From NCBI GenBank assembly GCA_004352715.1, contig SCFE01000008.1, positions 3,233,872 through 3,270,341 on the forward strand: a DNA stretch of 36,470 nt. The letters are read 5' to 3'. The translations under genes and the position numbers were made by a program. The notes beneath the pieces are model-generated. The model saw only the letters and a program-made list of their open reading frames with translations. It did not search any database and had not been told where the DNA came from. The stretch comes from Hofstenia miamia (lineage: Eukaryota > Xenacoelomorpha > Acoela). Positions 9,884 to 20,222 of this stretch are shown piece after piece. Position 1 is the stretch's first letter. The number at the start of each line of letters is the position of its first letter.

Positions 9884-11273
9884 GTCCCTAACACATTTAA
9901 AATTTGAATAAGTTTTAAAGTACATGATATATTCACATCAAATAAAAAAGAACATATAGTTAAATAACTTAAGTTTATAACAAGATGTGAAATTTAAAGT
10001 AGATGTTGAAAATGACCACCATTTTCATTAACACAAACGAAGCCTTTTTTCGAGATTTTTAAACGTTTTGCGACAAATCTCAGGTGTTATTGTCTTTATT
10101 CCGTCTGCAATGTATTCTTTCAGGTCCACCATTGACTTAGGTTTTCTGCTATACACGAGCTCCTTCACATATCCCCACAAGAANNNNNNNNNNNNNNNNN
10201 NNNNNNNNNNNNNNNNNNNNNNNNNNNNNNNNNNNNNNNNNNNNNNNNNNNNNNNNNNNNNNNNNNNNNNNNNNNNNNNNNNNNNNNNNNNNNNNNNNNN
10301 NNNNNNNNNNNNNNNNNNNNNNNNNNNNNNNNNNNNNNNNNNNNNNNNNNNNNNNNNNNNNNNNNNNNNNNNNNNNNNNNNNNNNNNNNNNNNNNNNNNN
10401 NNNNNNNNNNNNNNNNNNNNNNNNNNNNNNNNNNNNNNNNNNNNNNNNNNNNNNNNNNNNNNNNNNNNNNNNNNNNNNNNNNNNNNNNNNNNNNNNNNNN
10501 NNNNNNNNNNNNNNNNNNNNNNNNNNNNNNNNNNNNNNNNNNNNNNNNNNNNNNNNNNNNNNNNNNNNNNNNNNNNNNNNNNNNNNNNNNNNNNNNNNNN
10601 NNNNNNNNNNNNNNNNNNNNNNNNNNNNNNNNNNNNNNNNNNNNNNNNNNNNNNNNNNNNNNNNNNNNNNNNNNNNNNNNNNNNNNNNNNNNNNNNNNNN
10701 NNNNNNNNNNNNNNNNNNNNNNNNNNNNNNNNNNNNNNNNNNNNNNNNNNNNNNNNNNNNNNNNNNNNNNNNNNNNNNNNNNNNNNNNNNNNNNNNNNNN
10801 NNNNNNNNNNNNNNNNNNNNNNNNNNNNNNNNNNNNNNNNNNNNNNNNNNNNNNNNNNNNNNNNNNNNNNNNNNNNNNNNNNNNNNNNNNNNNNNNNNNN
10901 NATTTTCTTCAAAATGATGTTGGACTTTTTGTACTGTATCACCATCAGCACTTGGGTGACCAGACCTTGGTCTGTCATGAACAGACCCTGTTTCCAGAAA
11001 GCTTTCATAGGTCTGACGAATTGTAGTTATTGTTGGCTTATCCTGTTTATGCCACTTGCGTTGAACAGTTGTAAGAGATTTGAACTCAGCCATAAGTAGC
11101 ACAATTTGAATACGATCATTCAAGTCCAGCATTACTGATTATCGTTAAATGTAAATATTTAACTATATGTTCTTTCTTATGTAATGTAAATATTTAACTA
11201 TATGTTAATATATCATGTACTTTAAAACTTATTCAAATTTTAAATGTGTTAGGGACTTTTCGCTCACCCTGTA
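9884..11273 (-). mobile_element. Tc1/mariner-superfamily element (copy A only), decayed
   Basis: The inverted repeats are long: the left arm starts GTCCCTAACACATTTAAAAT at 9884 and continues for roughly 80 bases. The right arm is its near-exact complement ending at 11256, followed by TTTTCGCTCACCCTGTA to 11273. The left tip lacks the roughly 17 terminal bases (TACAGGGTGAGCGAAAA) seen on the right. The right arm contains an internal direct duplication of TAAATATTTAACTATATGTT (about 11151-11210). A transposase on the minus strand is interrupted by a 718-N gap (10184-10901). Copy B of the surrounding duplication has the empty site near 16670-16685, so this insertion is younger than the duplication. 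Confidence 0.82.
9995..11132 (-). pseudogene. Tc1/mariner-superfamily transposase, gap-interrupted and frameshifted
   Basis: The N-terminal part (11132 down to 10902) begins MLDLNDRIQIVLLMAEF and contains a helix-turn-helix-like segment followed by a DRPRSGHPS linker, as in Tc1/mariner-superfamily transposases with an N-terminal HTH domain. The C-terminal part (10183 down to 9995) has FLWGYVKELVYSRKP and then ITPEICRKTFKNLEKRL, the usual end of the DDE domain in this group. The conserved tail (VNENGGHFQHLL) is reached only after a frame change near 10033, so this copy is probably dead. The catalytic D/D/E residues would lie mostly in the gap and cannot be checked. The two visible parts are in different frames, but the gap length is an estimate, so that alone proves nothing. 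Confidence 0.78.
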
Positions 11274-13351
11274 TATTTGGAAGGCGGATTTTCTTCGGCA
11301 TCTATCAATGGAAACAAAATTCAAAAATGTTTAGCATTGAAGCAACTATTAAATTCAACTTTTGTCATTATTGTAATTTGTATAGCAAAATGATCTTCAC
11401 CTAGAGTTTCCAGAGGTTCTTTGCACATCAACGTCAAAATTTGAAGATCATGCGAATTTCTAATCCGATTCAAGCAAATATTTAAATCAATTCAATTAGT
11501 GAAGAACGTTTAGCAAATAATGTAAAAAATTTGTCATAATGTCGAAAATAGCTTAGTATGCAATCCTCTGTTTTTATTAAAATTATGGTGTATTTCAAAG
11601 GGGAATTAAAAAAGATTCCAGAATGCTTCAGATTGCACCATTTACCATTAAGATTTCATTAAATTTCCGGGGGACATACCATTTGGAACACCATAGAATT
11701 GGCTCATTCTTCTCACATAGTTGTCCTGGTGGCGGTTTCATAGTCTTAAATCATGGCAAGCCTAAATATTCACTGAAACAGGTCGAAGCACATACAACAG
11801 GGAAATGTTGCTCTAGGAACAAATCACAATTCCTCTGTATGATGCTTGCTCATTCTCCACCCAAAATTGAGCCATTGTTGACCTAGCGCGGCAAATTCGA
11901 TTGAGAAGTTAGTTAATTAAATGGAATTGCAACATAAATTACTTAAATTACCTTGTTTTGTTTTTTAGTAGAGCCAAATATTCAAAATTGCAACAGTTGA
12001 ATTGAATGAATGCACTGTTCAAGTCAGTTATACTATTATAATCTTACGTTAGGTATTTAGTTGGAACAATTACAATAACTAATGCCATGTCTATCACTTC
12101 TCCACTTTGTGCATTTTGCTGTTTCTAATAGATTAGAGTACATTTGGCTAGTAAAGCAACTACTTTTCTATAGTTGATGAATGTGAATCAATAAAAATAT
12201 TGAAACATTGCATGTACATTAATCCGAGTAATACAACAATTATATAATTCAAATTCAAAAATTATGCATGTCTATCTTCCAACAGCTAAGATTTGAGTGT
12301 AGTACTCATGCTTGACTTAGAATTAGTCGAGAATAATGATTACATCGGGTGCCACAATACCTCGAATCCCAGAAATATGTAATTAATTATATTCCCTACT
12401 TTTCTGACACTGATTGCCTTGGGATAGGTTTTCTTTGGGAGCGGGTCGTAAGTGTTCAGCAGCTAATAACTTGTAGAGTTGGGATTGGGTCTACTCAAGC
12501 CCTATACTCACACCAGCTTTGCTTGAGTCTCAGATACTTTTCTGAATTGTTTGTTTTGAATCCCAGCTTGATGCTTAACTTTTCTACAAAAAATATTCAC
12601 CATACAGTAGATAAAGAATTGACATCAAGCAATCTTTCACAGTAATTCACCACTTTTTCTATTAAAATTACTGTTTTTTTCTTTAATTTAGATAAAAACA
12701 GTTAATGGGACTAGCTTGCTTCACCCAAGAAGCAATACGCAATAGCAAAGTAGTTCCTCAAATTATAGTTTTAAGAATATTTCCACCGATCTTCAAAATT
12801 CCATTGAATTAGACAATTTGTATTTTTGGAAATCCTTGCAAATAAATCTTTTGAGGAGCACTTAAACTAGAAAAGCACTGATTGCGATTGTCAAGATTAT
12901 AAAATCTTTTTCTATCATTGAACAAGGTAACGGTTTCTGCTCCTACAATATTTCCCAACTAAACTTGACACTGCAGTTTATTAATTTTGTGACAATCCAA
13001 CACATATTGTTGAAATTAATCTTGATATCAGTGCCATAGCTTAGAAAATTTTGGACATGGGGCCACGCAACATTAAAATTTACAGAGTAGATTTTTAAAT
13101 ACAACATTAATTTCTTGATAATTCAACATTACTTTATGTACACATCAATATTTTGCAATGTGAGAACAAGATGGTTATGCAACATGCACAATTTCATTTT
13201 CTACACTGCCACTAGTGGATCATGTTAGGCATTATTAAATTTAAATCGTTGTGATATTTAAAAGTTATGGTGGGGTTTTTTGGTAAAAGTGTTGTAGCTC
13301 TATGCTCTAGTATATGCTAACAAAGAAATTATCTCATATATAATAATATCC
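11274..13351. repeat. Segmental duplication, copy A: distal block
   Basis: Collinear with 16676-18915. The proximal part (about 11281-12640) matches at roughly 80-90% with many small indels. The distal part (about 12650-13351) matches 18210-18915 at about 98-99% by eye, with about ten substitutions, a 1-bp indel and a 9-bp indel. Copy A lacks about 190 bases present in copy B at 17697-17890. It includes, at 13029, the same CAGTG hAT-like terminus preceded by CTTGATAT that begins the large element in copy B. No conserved coding frame is seen. The block ends at the 1000-N gap. Confidence 0.85.
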
Positions 13352-14351
13352 NNNNNNNNNNNNNNNNNNNNNNNNNNNNNNNNNNNNNNNNNNNNNNNNN
13401 NNNNNNNNNNNNNNNNNNNNNNNNNNNNNNNNNNNNNNNNNNNNNNNNNNNNNNNNNNNNNNNNNNNNNNNNNNNNNNNNNNNNNNNNNNNNNNNNNNNN
13501 NNNNNNNNNNNNNNNNNNNNNNNNNNNNNNNNNNNNNNNNNNNNNNNNNNNNNNNNNNNNNNNNNNNNNNNNNNNNNNNNNNNNNNNNNNNNNNNNNNNN
13601 NNNNNNNNNNNNNNNNNNNNNNNNNNNNNNNNNNNNNNNNNNNNNNNNNNNNNNNNNNNNNNNNNNNNNNNNNNNNNNNNNNNNNNNNNNNNNNNNNNNN
13701 NNNNNNNNNNNNNNNNNNNNNNNNNNNNNNNNNNNNNNNNNNNNNNNNNNNNNNNNNNNNNNNNNNNNNNNNNNNNNNNNNNNNNNNNNNNNNNNNNNNN
13801 NNNNNNNNNNNNNNNNNNNNNNNNNNNNNNNNNNNNNNNNNNNNNNNNNNNNNNNNNNNNNNNNNNNNNNNNNNNNNNNNNNNNNNNNNNNNNNNNNNNN
13901 NNNNNNNNNNNNNNNNNNNNNNNNNNNNNNNNNNNNNNNNNNNNNNNNNNNNNNNNNNNNNNNNNNNNNNNNNNNNNNNNNNNNNNNNNNNNNNNNNNNN
14001 NNNNNNNNNNNNNNNNNNNNNNNNNNNNNNNNNNNNNNNNNNNNNNNNNNNNNNNNNNNNNNNNNNNNNNNNNNNNNNNNNNNNNNNNNNNNNNNNNNNN
14101 NNNNNNNNNNNNNNNNNNNNNNNNNNNNNNNNNNNNNNNNNNNNNNNNNNNNNNNNNNNNNNNNNNNNNNNNNNNNNNNNNNNNNNNNNNNNNNNNNNNN
14201 NNNNNNNNNNNNNNNNNNNNNNNNNNNNNNNNNNNNNNNNNNNNNNNNNNNNNNNNNNNNNNNNNNNNNNNNNNNNNNNNNNNNNNNNNNNNNNNNNNNN
14301 NNNNNNNNNNNNNNNNNNNNNNNNNNNNNNNNNNNNNNNNNNNNNNNNNNN
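13352..14351. other. Assembly gap of exactly 1000 N
   Basis: The length is exactly 1000, so this looks like a default gap of unknown true size. It hides the right boundary of duplication copy A and the C-terminal part of TRIM-like copy B. Open frames running through it are artefacts. Confidence 0.95.
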
Positions 14352-15332
14352 ATTGTGGGTGGTATTGTCACTTCTTGGAATTTAATGCTGTTAAATTTAA
14401 CATTATCTGGAACGCTTGAAATGGTATCATGCATTCTGAACACGTATTGTGAGGTTTTTTTATTTAAGAAATATGATTTTAACTGCGTTAGTCGCTTAAA
14501 TCGTTGAATGGATTGACTTAAAATTTGTAAATTGAAATCAACTTTTTCTAAAATATCATTTTTGCTGGTAGACAGCTTTGAAATTTCATCTTCACATGCT
14601 TCTTTAACTTTTTTTTTATTGATTTCTCTTCTTTTGATAATATTTGATATCATTTCTTCAAATCTATGTTCTAAGTCCTGCATAACATTAAGAAGTTTTT
14701 CAGAATATTTTTCCAAATTATTGATCAAAACTTTATTTTCCTCAGCAAAATTAGTAATATCATTTATACAAATCTTAGCATGCTCCTTAATTGAGCACAT
14801 TGAGTGAACACTACATTCAAAAGAACTACAATCAGACTCATTGCAAAAAATATAAAAAGACTCATTGCAAAAAAGCTTAAATTTTTCCTGAAAATCAGCT
14901 TAAATTTTTACAATATGAAAAATTATCATTGTTCAATATCATTGTTCAATGGAACAACAGAATGTGCTTTCGTTTTCTTCATCTTTTTATGGTGTACAAA
15001 GCATTCAATGCACATTACTTTTGAGCAATCTTTACATAAAAATACGTTCTCTAAGTCTATGCAAATTTCACATTTAAGCAATGGGAATCACCTCTTTTGT
15101 TTTCATTTATATAATTTAGAAATTGCTGACAGCGGAAGTCTTTTTTCCGTGATGCAAAATCTGTTGAAATGCAACACACAGGACAGTTCACTTTAGCAGA
15201 ATTTCTTCCATATTCTTCCAAACATTTTTTGCAGAAAGAATGTTGACATTCCATCATATATGGGTCGTCATATTGATCCAAACATATAGCACATGTTAAA
15301 AAATCAATTCCACTGATATCCAAATTTGTCAT
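14352..15332 (-). pseudogene. TRIM-like RING/B-box paralogue, broken
   Basis: Nearly identical over most of its length to the N-terminal half of the gene at 5795-7726. The RING is intact (MTNLDISGIDFLTCAICLDQ onward, all eight ligands; the residue after the last Cys is Cys instead of Arg). A deletion of about 13 bases near 15073 removes the first B-box cysteine pair and shifts the frame, ending the first open frame after 91 residues at 15057. Near 14807 an exact 24-base deletion removes residues 165-172 of the parent, including ligands C165 and H170. Between them (14835-14950) are three short direct duplications that the parent lacks. The frame reopens at 14800 through the coiled coil and runs into the gap. 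A truncated RING-only protein remains possible, but loss of both B-boxes argues for a pseudogene. Confidence 0.85.
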
Positions 15333-16330
15333 CTAAAAATGTAAACTTTTTTAAATTACTGTAATAAAAAATGCAATATTTTTTAAACAAGAAGAAATTT
15401 TACATATAAAAACCAATATTTTAGAATTGTATGCAAAATCATTTCAGAGCTTGATAAATTCATTTGTTTTTTTAATTTTGAATTGATAAATGTGAGAGAG
15501 TGTAATTAAATACTTTTATTGAAATGTCATGTCTGCAAGTTAACTATCTGAAACACTTCCGACTGAATGGCTTAAGTGTCTTGGCAGTCTTAGTATGCAA
15601 CGTGATTTTTCAATTTTGGGGCTCATATATATTATATGTATATTTCTATACATCTACTGCTTTGCAGCTGTAAGCTAACATTGCCTATATTCCAGATATG
15701 TATGAAATCAATTTATGTTTTATATTTATCACGATTTGCTTGTTAATCAGTAATTAAAGATGCACAGCAGTGTGGCCAATCAATCAGTAAGCTGTAGGTA
15801 TGCTTAAGTTAATTCATAGGTGTTAAGTTCAAAGCATGATAGTACTCAGCACAAAAATAATTAAAATTTATTTAAAAAATTTTTGTCAAGACCTTTAGAA
15901 TCCTTGAAGTTCCTTATTACCCTTTCTGATTCTGAAGTTCAAGAAGGTTGAAGTAATGTGAATATGTTACAGAAACATTAATTCTGAAAATGAATGTAAG
16001 TGCGAAAGTGAAATCTAATCGTATTCCACATCAAAATCATGCTGAGGTTTTTGGGATAAGAACTCAATGGAAATGTTCTTGTTTTCTTTCGATACTCTTT
16101 CTTCACTTGATCTTTCTCTAAAGGATCTCGAAAAAAGAAAGGCAAAAGTTTCTAACGTTTGAAAAATTATCCCCATATGTTTAAAAATAAATGGGGTCTA
16201 TCTCAGGAGCTCTTTGCAATATAAAATTCAAATTTGATATTCTTCTCAAATACTGCTATACAACAGCAATATTAGTTTTGAATATACTAAGTTCAAATTA
16301 TTTGGTATTTTAGGCTTTTTTGATAGTTGT
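15333..16330. repeat. Duplication copy B: upstream flank plus copy-specific insert
   Basis: 15333-15640 matches the copy A flank 7727-8240 with a deletion. 15641-16250 has no counterpart in copy A and shows no gene. Homology resumes near 16255 at CTGCTATACAACAGCA (copy A about 9489). No coding region is supported. Confidence 0.6.
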
Positions 16331-16338
16331 AACAAATA

Positions 16339-16616
16339 GAGCTCTGTGGAATGCAGAAAAATATCCGAAACCACGGTTTCCACGAAACCGAACAGAGAGA
16401 AAATGAAAACCGAGTTCTTGGTTCTTAGTGTTATAAAAATATACTTTAGAAAGGTATTTATTCTTGTAGACTGTTTTCGAATACTTATAGTAGTTAGCTA
16501 CAAAACCGAAACCGCGGTTTTGGGGTGTAAACTACAAAACCGAAACCGCGGTTTTGGGGTGTAAAAAATTGAAACTGAAACCGAACTTATTTTATGGACA
16601 AATCCCACCACTAAAT
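16339..16616. mobile_element. Short hAT-like MITE with CGAAACCG core, copy B
   Basis: Orthologue of the 9590-9823 element within the duplication, flanked by AACAAATA at 16331-16338 and 16617-16624. Its right end reads CCCACCACTAAAT, closer to a typical hAT terminus than in copy A. It is longer than copy A partly because of a perfect 34-base tandem duplication at 16498-16565. Confidence 0.55.
16498..16565. repeat. Perfect 34-bp tandem duplication (two units)
   Basis: Two identical 34-base units, each starting CTACAAAACCGAAACCGCGG. Copy A has one unit (near 9745-9770), so the duplication arose in copy B after the segmental duplication. The unit contains the palindrome ACCGCGGT. Confidence 0.9.
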
Positions 16617-16675
16617 AACAAATATAAGATAGCTGAATTTAATAACCTGTACGTGTCAGAATATATTTTTCGAAA

Positions 16676-18592
16676 TAGCATTGGAAGGCAACTATCAATG
16701 AAAACAAAATTCAAATATGTTTAACATTGAAGCAACTATTATTTGCCACTTTTGTCATTACTATAATTTTTATTTTGAAAATAATCTTCACCTAGCATTC
16801 CCATTAAATTTTAAAGATCATATGAATTTCTAATGCGACTCAAACAGATATTTAAATCATTCGATTACTGAACAACATTTAGCAAAATAATGTCAAAAAT
16901 TTATGAAAATTTCTAAAATAACTAAGTAGTAAATTGTTTTTGATTAAAATTATATTCCATTTCAAATGGGAACCAAAACGCATTCAAGAATGCTTCAGAT
17001 TGCACCATTTACTATTAAGATTTCGAGACATTTCCGGGAGACATACATCTTGGAACACGATAGATTTGGCTCACTTCGCTCAAATAGTTGTCCGGTCCCG
17101 GTTGCATAGTTTTAAATTCTGGCAAGGCTAAATATTCACTGAAACAGGATGACGTACATACAACAGGGAAATATTGCTCTAAGAACAAAGCCATTATCAC
17201 AATTCCTCTGTATGGTACTTGCTCATTCTCCTCCCAAAACTGAGACATGGTTGCCCCAGTGTGGAAAATTCGATTGAGAAGTTAGTTAATTAATTGGAAT
17301 TACATTAAAAAAATTACTTAAATTACCTTGTTTTGTTTTCTAGTAGAACCAAATATTGAAAATTGTAGCAGTTCAATTGAATGAATGCACTGTTCAAGTC
17401 AGTTATGCTATTATAAACATGCGTTAGTTATTTAGTTGGAACAATTACAATAACTAATGCTGATATATCACTCCTCCACTTTGTGCTATTTCTAATAGAT
17501 TGGCGTACATTTGGCCTAGCAAAGCAACTACTTTTCTATAGTTGATGAATGTGAATCAATAAAAATATTGAAACATTGTATGTACATTAATCCGAGTAAT
17601 ACAACAATTATGTAATTCAAATTCAAAAAATTTGCATGTCTACTTTCCAACCGTTAAGATTTGTTTGTAACTATTATGCTTGACTTAGAATTAGTGTAGG
17701 CTCGGTAGCATCAATTGGCATTAGCAATAAATCGTGAAAGTATAAAATAAATGCAGGCATCTGTTTGATTATTAGTGCCCTAATATCTGATAATCCAACA
17801 CATATAGCATTAAATTTATAATAAATATCAACTTGAAAATGGTTAATACTATCTATAGTACATTATATTTCTTACAATGGGATCGATAAGGATAATGATT
17901 ACATCAGTTGCCGCAATACCTCGAATCTTAGAAATATGTAGTTAATTCTATTCCCTACTTTAGTTACACTGATTGCCTTGGGATAGGTTTTCTTTGGGAG
18001 TGGGTCGTAGGTTTTCAACTAATAACTTGTGGAGTTGGGATTGGGTCTACTCAAGCCCCATACTCACACCACTTTTGCTTGAGTCTCAGATACTTTTCTG
18101 AATTGTTTGTTTTGAATTCCAGCTTGATGCTTAACTTCTATAAAAAAATATTCACCATACAGTAGATAAAGCATTGACATCAAGCAATCTTTTCACAGTA
18201 ATTCACCACTTTTTCTATCAAAATTACTGTTTTTTCTTTAATTTAGATAAAAACAGGTAATGGGACCAGCTTGCTTCACCCAAGAAGCAATACGCAATAG
18301 CAAAGTAGTTTCTCAAATTATAGTTTTAAGAATATTTCCACCGATCTTCAAAATTCCATTGAATTAGACAATTTGTAATTTTGGAAATCCTTGCAAATAA
18401 ATCTTTTGAGGAGCACTTAAACTAGAAAAGCACTGATTGCGATTGTCAAGATTATAAAATATATAAAATCTTTTTCTATCATTGAACAAGGTAACGGTTT
18501 CTGCTCCTACAATATTTCCCAACTAAACTTGACACTGCAGTTTATTAATTTTGTGACAATCCAACACATATTGTTGAAATTAATCTTGATAT
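16676..18592. repeat. Segmental duplication, copy B: distal block
   Basis: Collinear with 11274-13028 of copy A. Near 16670-16685 it carries the empty site (TTTCGAAATAGCATTGGAAG) corresponding to the element in copy A. A segment at 17697-17890 is absent from copy A. A 77-codon minus-strand frame (17015-17248) is partly alignable in copy A but is broken there by small indels, so no gene is called. Confidence 0.8.
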
Positions 18593-19473
18593 CAGTGACG
18601 TAGCTTAGAAAATTTTGGACATGGGGCCACGCAACATTAAAATTTACAGAGTAGATTTTTAAATACAACATTAATTTCTTGATAATTCAACATTACTTTA
18701 TGTACACATCAATATTTTGCAATGTGAGAACAAGATGGTTATGCAACATGCACAATTTCATTTTCTACACTGCCACTAGTGGATCATGTTAGGCATTATT
18801 AAATTTAAATCGTTGTGATATCTAAAAGTTATGGTGGTGTTTTTTGGTAAAAGTGTTGTAGCTCTATGCTCTAGTATATGCTAACAAAGAAATTATCTCA
18901 TATATAATAATATCCTTAATTCGATTTTTATGTGTTTACAGGCAAAAATGTTTGCGCATTGATTTCCAAACATTTTAGAGTGATGAAGCTGTGCCATAAC
19001 ACTTTTCGCCAAAAGATTAACGTATTAGAACTACAAAGTTTACAATCTGTTTGTATAAATCACAGCGAAAACTTAAGTATAGTGCTGAAGATATTTATAG
19101 AATCAGCAAGCGATAATCATAGACAATGAAGTCTTTGGTTAGCAGTACGTTTATACGTATTCAAGAGTGCAGCGTGCAAGCAGGCGTGCGTGATGCATGA
19201 TTGTCAAAACAATACCAGCCAATATTTCGATAAAATTTTGTTATACTAAGATAAATGTTGCAAATGCACATTCGTCTTACCAGGAGAACTTACTCCCAAT
19301 AATTCTGAATAGGCAGATATTCTTCCAAATATGAAGAATACTGATCTTATTACAGCTGATATTAATAAGAAATTAAAATTTCACTAAGAAATGATTTTTT
19401 TCAAATTAGCAATATGTTGAAACAAATTTTAATACTTTATTTCGTATTGGAAACAATTTAAATAATATATTTT

Positions 19474-20019
19474 TTGATAAAATATTATTGCAATACAATG
19501 TATTATAGACGATATACCATTACATGCAAGCTACGAGAAGAGATTTTCCCCAAAATGGTTCTTTGGATGAAAGTCAAAATATTATGTATAGCTGAGCATG
19601 AAAGGTTGAACAAGGTATTTAACTGGTCAGTGACAACATTATTTAATATTAGTAAACAGATGATTGGAGAGAAATTGCAAGAAACACAAATCCTGTCGCC
19701 AAAATACTACATTCAGTTTGCCAGTCTTGTCACCTTGTACAAACACAATTACAAGTTAACCAATTCACTCGATTTTCTTAATACCTTTTAAATAATAAGT
19801 AAGAGTGCAAATAAATACATAAATAACAGCAAAATTAAGTGCTTGCCATGGAGTAAGTCCTTCTCAGTAGTCACATGCAACAGCTGGAACTCACTACCTG
19901 ATAAAATTAGAACTGCCAAAAGACTATTTAAAAAGAAGCTAAAACTAAATCTACTTTCACATCAAAAAATTCTAGGTAGTAGTAAGCGTCCAAATACATG
20001 GCAAAACAGCTTATCGTAG
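19474..20019 (+). pseudogene. C-terminal fragment of a non-LTR retrotransposon reverse transcriptase ORF
   Basis: A frame open from 19474, stopped by TAA at 19789-19791 and continuing in the same frame to TAG at 20017-20019. After the stop it reads SFSVVTCNSWNSLPDKIRTA followed by a lysine-rich FKKKLKL stretch. The pattern R/S-F-x-V...WNSLP-(D/E)-x-I...FK-x-x-L is the usual C-terminal end of LINE-type (Jockey/CR1-like) ORF2 proteins after the reverse transcriptase domain. No catalytic YxDD region is present, as expected for a 5'-truncated copy. An AT-rich tail follows, ending in a TA microsatellite at 20200-20222, which could be the 3' end. The upstream 105 codons fit less clearly. Confidence 0.55.
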
Positions 20020-20199
20020 AATTTCTTTTTTAAACAATATTTTAAGGTGTTGATTTATATTAATAATTTTTATATGTTCTTTTTAATTTATTGTACATAG
20101 TGTAGTTTGTAGTTTTGTAAATAAGTTTATATTTGTAAATATGTTCCTTGCATATAACTTATATTGAATATTACAAACTGCAAAATAAACTTGCTAGAC

Positions 20200-20222
20200 T
20201 TATATATATATATATATATAAT
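20200..20222. repeat. (TA)n microsatellite
   Basis: About eleven TA units, just downstream of the LINE fragment and an AATAAAC. It could be the simple-repeat tail of that LINE. A similar shorter TA run lies near 22320-22335. Confidence 0.8.

Noticed and set aside
10068-11099. Long plus-strand open frame across the 718-N gap
   Set aside because: Most of it is N; the visible ends are the complement of the Tc1/mariner-superfamily transposase on the minus strand.
12349-12645. 98-codon plus-strand frame in duplicated block
   Set aside because: The copy B equivalent (about 17914-18200) has indels that break the frame and no domain is visible.
13334-14800. 488-codon minus-strand open frame read as one protein
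   Set aside because: The C-terminal two thirds are N. Only the coiled-coil part next to 14800 is real, and it belongs to the TRIM-like pseudogene.
14532-15196. Plus-strand open frames of 91 and 130 codons
   Set aside because: They are the opposite strand of the TRIM-like pseudogene; their repeated FSK/LIK patterns mirror its coiled-coil codons.
17015-17248. 77-codon minus-strand frame (MSQFWEENEQVPYRGIVIM...) partly alignable in copy A near 11660-11890
   Set aside because: Alignment to copy A needs several frame changes, no domain is recognisable, and conservation is no better than in the surrounding non-coding duplication.
18593-18772. A short 180-bp MITE ending at TTTTCTACACTG as an alternative to the 4.1-kb element
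   Set aside because: The inner end is a poor match to the left terminus and its flank (CCACTAGT) does not equal CTTGATAT, whereas the end at 22670 is followed by exactly that 8-mer.
18932-19129. 65-codon plus-strand frame preceded by a good splice-acceptor-like TTTACAG
   Set aside because: No recognisable protein family, lies inside a transposon-like block, and there is no matching upstream exon.
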